A stretch of 64,000 nucleotides of DNA from Pectobacterium carotovorum. Its GTDB lineage: Bacteria; Pseudomonadota; Gammaproteobacteria; Enterobacterales; Enterobacteriaceae. How positions within the stretch are numbered: position 1 is the stretch's first letter; each line of letters opens with the position of its first letter. Shown here in pieces: positions 62,817 through 64,000 of the stretch. Where the stretch lies: the NCBI GenBank assembly GCA_016415585.1, contig CP066552.1:62001-126000 (forward strand), written 5' to 3'. A program made the position numbers and the translations under genes. The notes beneath the pieces are model-generated. The model worked only from the letters and a program-made list of their open reading frames with translations. It did not search any database and was not told the DNA's origin.

Positions 62817-63965
62817 ATGAAAGCATTACACTTTGGCGCGGGTAATATTGGCCGTGGGTTTATTGGGAAATTGTTGGCTGATGCCAACGTCGAACTGACA
62901 TTCGCTGACGTCAATCAGCCGCTGTTGGATGCCCTGAACAGCCGTACAAGCTACACGGTGCGGATTGTCGGTGATAACACGCAGGTTGATACCGTCAGCA
63001 ACGTGAGTGCCGTTCACAGCGGCAGCCAGGATGCCGTCGCGCTGATTGCCGTGGCCGATCTGGTGACGACCGCTGTGGGGCCGCAGATTCTGGAAAAAAT
63101 CGCCGGAACTATCGCTCAGGGGCTGGTTAAGCGTCATAACGACGGCAATACCCGGCCGTTGAACATTATTGCCTGTGAAAATATGGTGCGCGGCACCAGC
63201 CAGTTAAAACAGCATGTGTTGAAACTGCTGCCGGAAGGCCATCAGGAATGGGTTGTCGAGCATGTGGGATTCGTGGATTCCGCTGTGGATCGCATCGTGC
63301 CGCCTTCCGAAGCCGGTAGCGACGATGTACTGGCGGTGACGGTAGAAACCTTCAGCGAATGGATTGTCGATAAAACCCAGTTCTGCGGTGAACCGCCAGC
63401 GATTCCCGGTATGGAACTGACCGACAATCTGATGGCGTTTGTTGAGCGTAAGCTCTTCACGCTGAACACCGGCCATGCGATTACGGCCTACCTCGGCCAA
63501 CAGGCGCGTCATCAAACGATCCGTGATGCGATTCTCGACCCGAAAGTCAGAGCCGTGGTCAAAGGCGCAATGGAAGAGAGTGGTGCAGTACTCATCAAGC
63601 GCTACGGTTTTGATGCGGAGAAGCACGCCGCCTACATCAACAAGATTCTCAGCCGCTTTGAAAACCCGCATCTGCACGATGATGTAGAGCGCGTTGGCCG
63701 TCAGCCGCTGCGCAAGCTGAGCGCAGGCGATCGTTTGATCAAGCCGCTGCTCGGCACGTTGGAATACCAGTTGCCGCATGACAACCTGATTACCGGTATT
63801 GCCGCCGCGATGCATTATCGCAGTGAACAGGATCCGCAGGCGCTGGAACTGGCTGAGTTAATCCGCACTCAGGGGCCGCAGGCGGCGCTGGTGCAGATTT
63901 CTGGTCTGGATGCTGACAGCGAGGTTGTCGCGCAAGCAGTGAATGTGTATAACGCCATGCAGTAA
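62817..63965 (+). CDS. mtlD: Mannitol-1-phosphate 5-dehydrogenase
   Basis: 382 residues as in E. coli MtlD. The NAD site is [12 protein letters not shown] at the N-terminus; the polyol-dehydrogenase core includes [27 protein letters not shown] and [15 protein letters not shown] (catalytic Lys just before). It oxidises mannitol-1-phosphate to fructose-6-phosphate. mtlR would be expected beyond the right edge. Confidence 0.97.
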   Translation: MKALHFGAGNIGRGFIGKLLADANVELTFADVNQPLLDALNSRTSYTVRIVGDNTQVDTVSNVSAVHSGSQDAVALIAVADLVTTAVGPQILEKIAGTIAQGLVKRHNDGNTRPLNIIACENMVRGTSQLKQHVLKLLPEGHQEWVVEHVGFVDSAVDRIVPPSEAGSDDVLAVTVETFSEWIVDKTQFCGEPPAIPGMELTDNLMAFVERKLFTLNTGHAITAYLGQQARHQTIRDAILDPKVRAVVKGAMEESGAVLIKRYGFDAEKHAAYINKILSRFENPHLHDDVERVGRQPLRKLSAGDRLIKPLLGTLEYQLPHDNLITGIAAAMHYRSEQDPQALELAELIRTQGPQAALVQISGLDADSEVVAQAVNVYNAMQ

Positions 63966-64000
63966 TCGGCGTCTCTCGTCATCAGGCAGGTGTGGTCTTT

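Overview
The window looks like chromosome from a soft-rot enterobacterium, most probably Pectobacterium. Core proteins (PitA, UspA/UspB, GdhA, PrlC, RsmJ, RlmJ, Gor, GhrB, Tag, GlyQS, MtlAD) match what I remember of their E. coli counterparts along the whole length. Gene order follows two enterobacterial blocks, yhiN-pitA-uspB-uspA...rsmJ-prlC...rlmJ-gor and ghrB...tag-yiaC...glyQ-glyS...yiaF-mtlAD, each interrupted by accessory cassettes. The assignments come from reading the sequence and from memory of families; no alignment or database search was run.

1-7500: an AraC-type regulator (cut by the left edge, related to YqhC) is divergent from seven co-oriented genes for small-molecule redox and detoxification: SDR, VOC protein, exported alpha/beta hydrolase, zinc alcohol dehydrogenase, F420-type NADP oxidoreductase, exported PEBP protein and metallo-beta-lactamase-fold hydrolase. 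A decayed Ail/OmpX-type beta-barrel tail follows. 7533-16911: a CSS-EAL cyclic-di-GMP phosphodiesterase, yhiN, pitA, uspB, uspA, gdhA and a DadA-like FAD oxidase. 16912-19435: an acquired island with two IS256-family remnants in the same orientation, flanking a 458-residue proline-rich repeat protein with actin-nucleator-like architecture. The right remnant forms the 3' end of rsmJ.

19421-36042: rsmJ-prlC, then an iron/heme cell-surface-signalling locus (FecA/HasR-type receptor, ECF sigma, FecR anti-sigma, dedicated TonB). The receptor and tonB share a two-block promoter-like sequence with identical spacing, while the sigma gene has a Fur box. After these come yghW, hscC, its probable J-protein with a DUF1266 partner, rlmJ and gor. 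36043-38443: an AT-rich patch with a Mor-type activator, a RhiA-like protein and a 119-residue protein that has a paralogue at 50351-50710.

38444-49823: a Fur-box-preceded siderophore-interacting reductase, dsbG, an internally deleted LysE gene, a tripartite HipB-HipS-HipT toxin-antitoxin locus, and a six-gene translationally coupled operon (peptide-type ABC importer, luciferase-like monooxygenase, double CMD protein). 50351-64000: the 119-residue paralogue, ghrB, a chemoreceptor behind a sigma-28 promoter, tag-yiaC, a TauE/SafE transporter, glyQS, yiaF and mtlA-mtlD behind four CRP sites.

Strongest candidates for something undescribed: the proline-rich repeat protein in the IS256-flanked island; the RhiA-like/119-residue gene family; and the shared ECF promoter of the heme-uptake locus. 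HipBST is a known but rarely noted system and appears complete.
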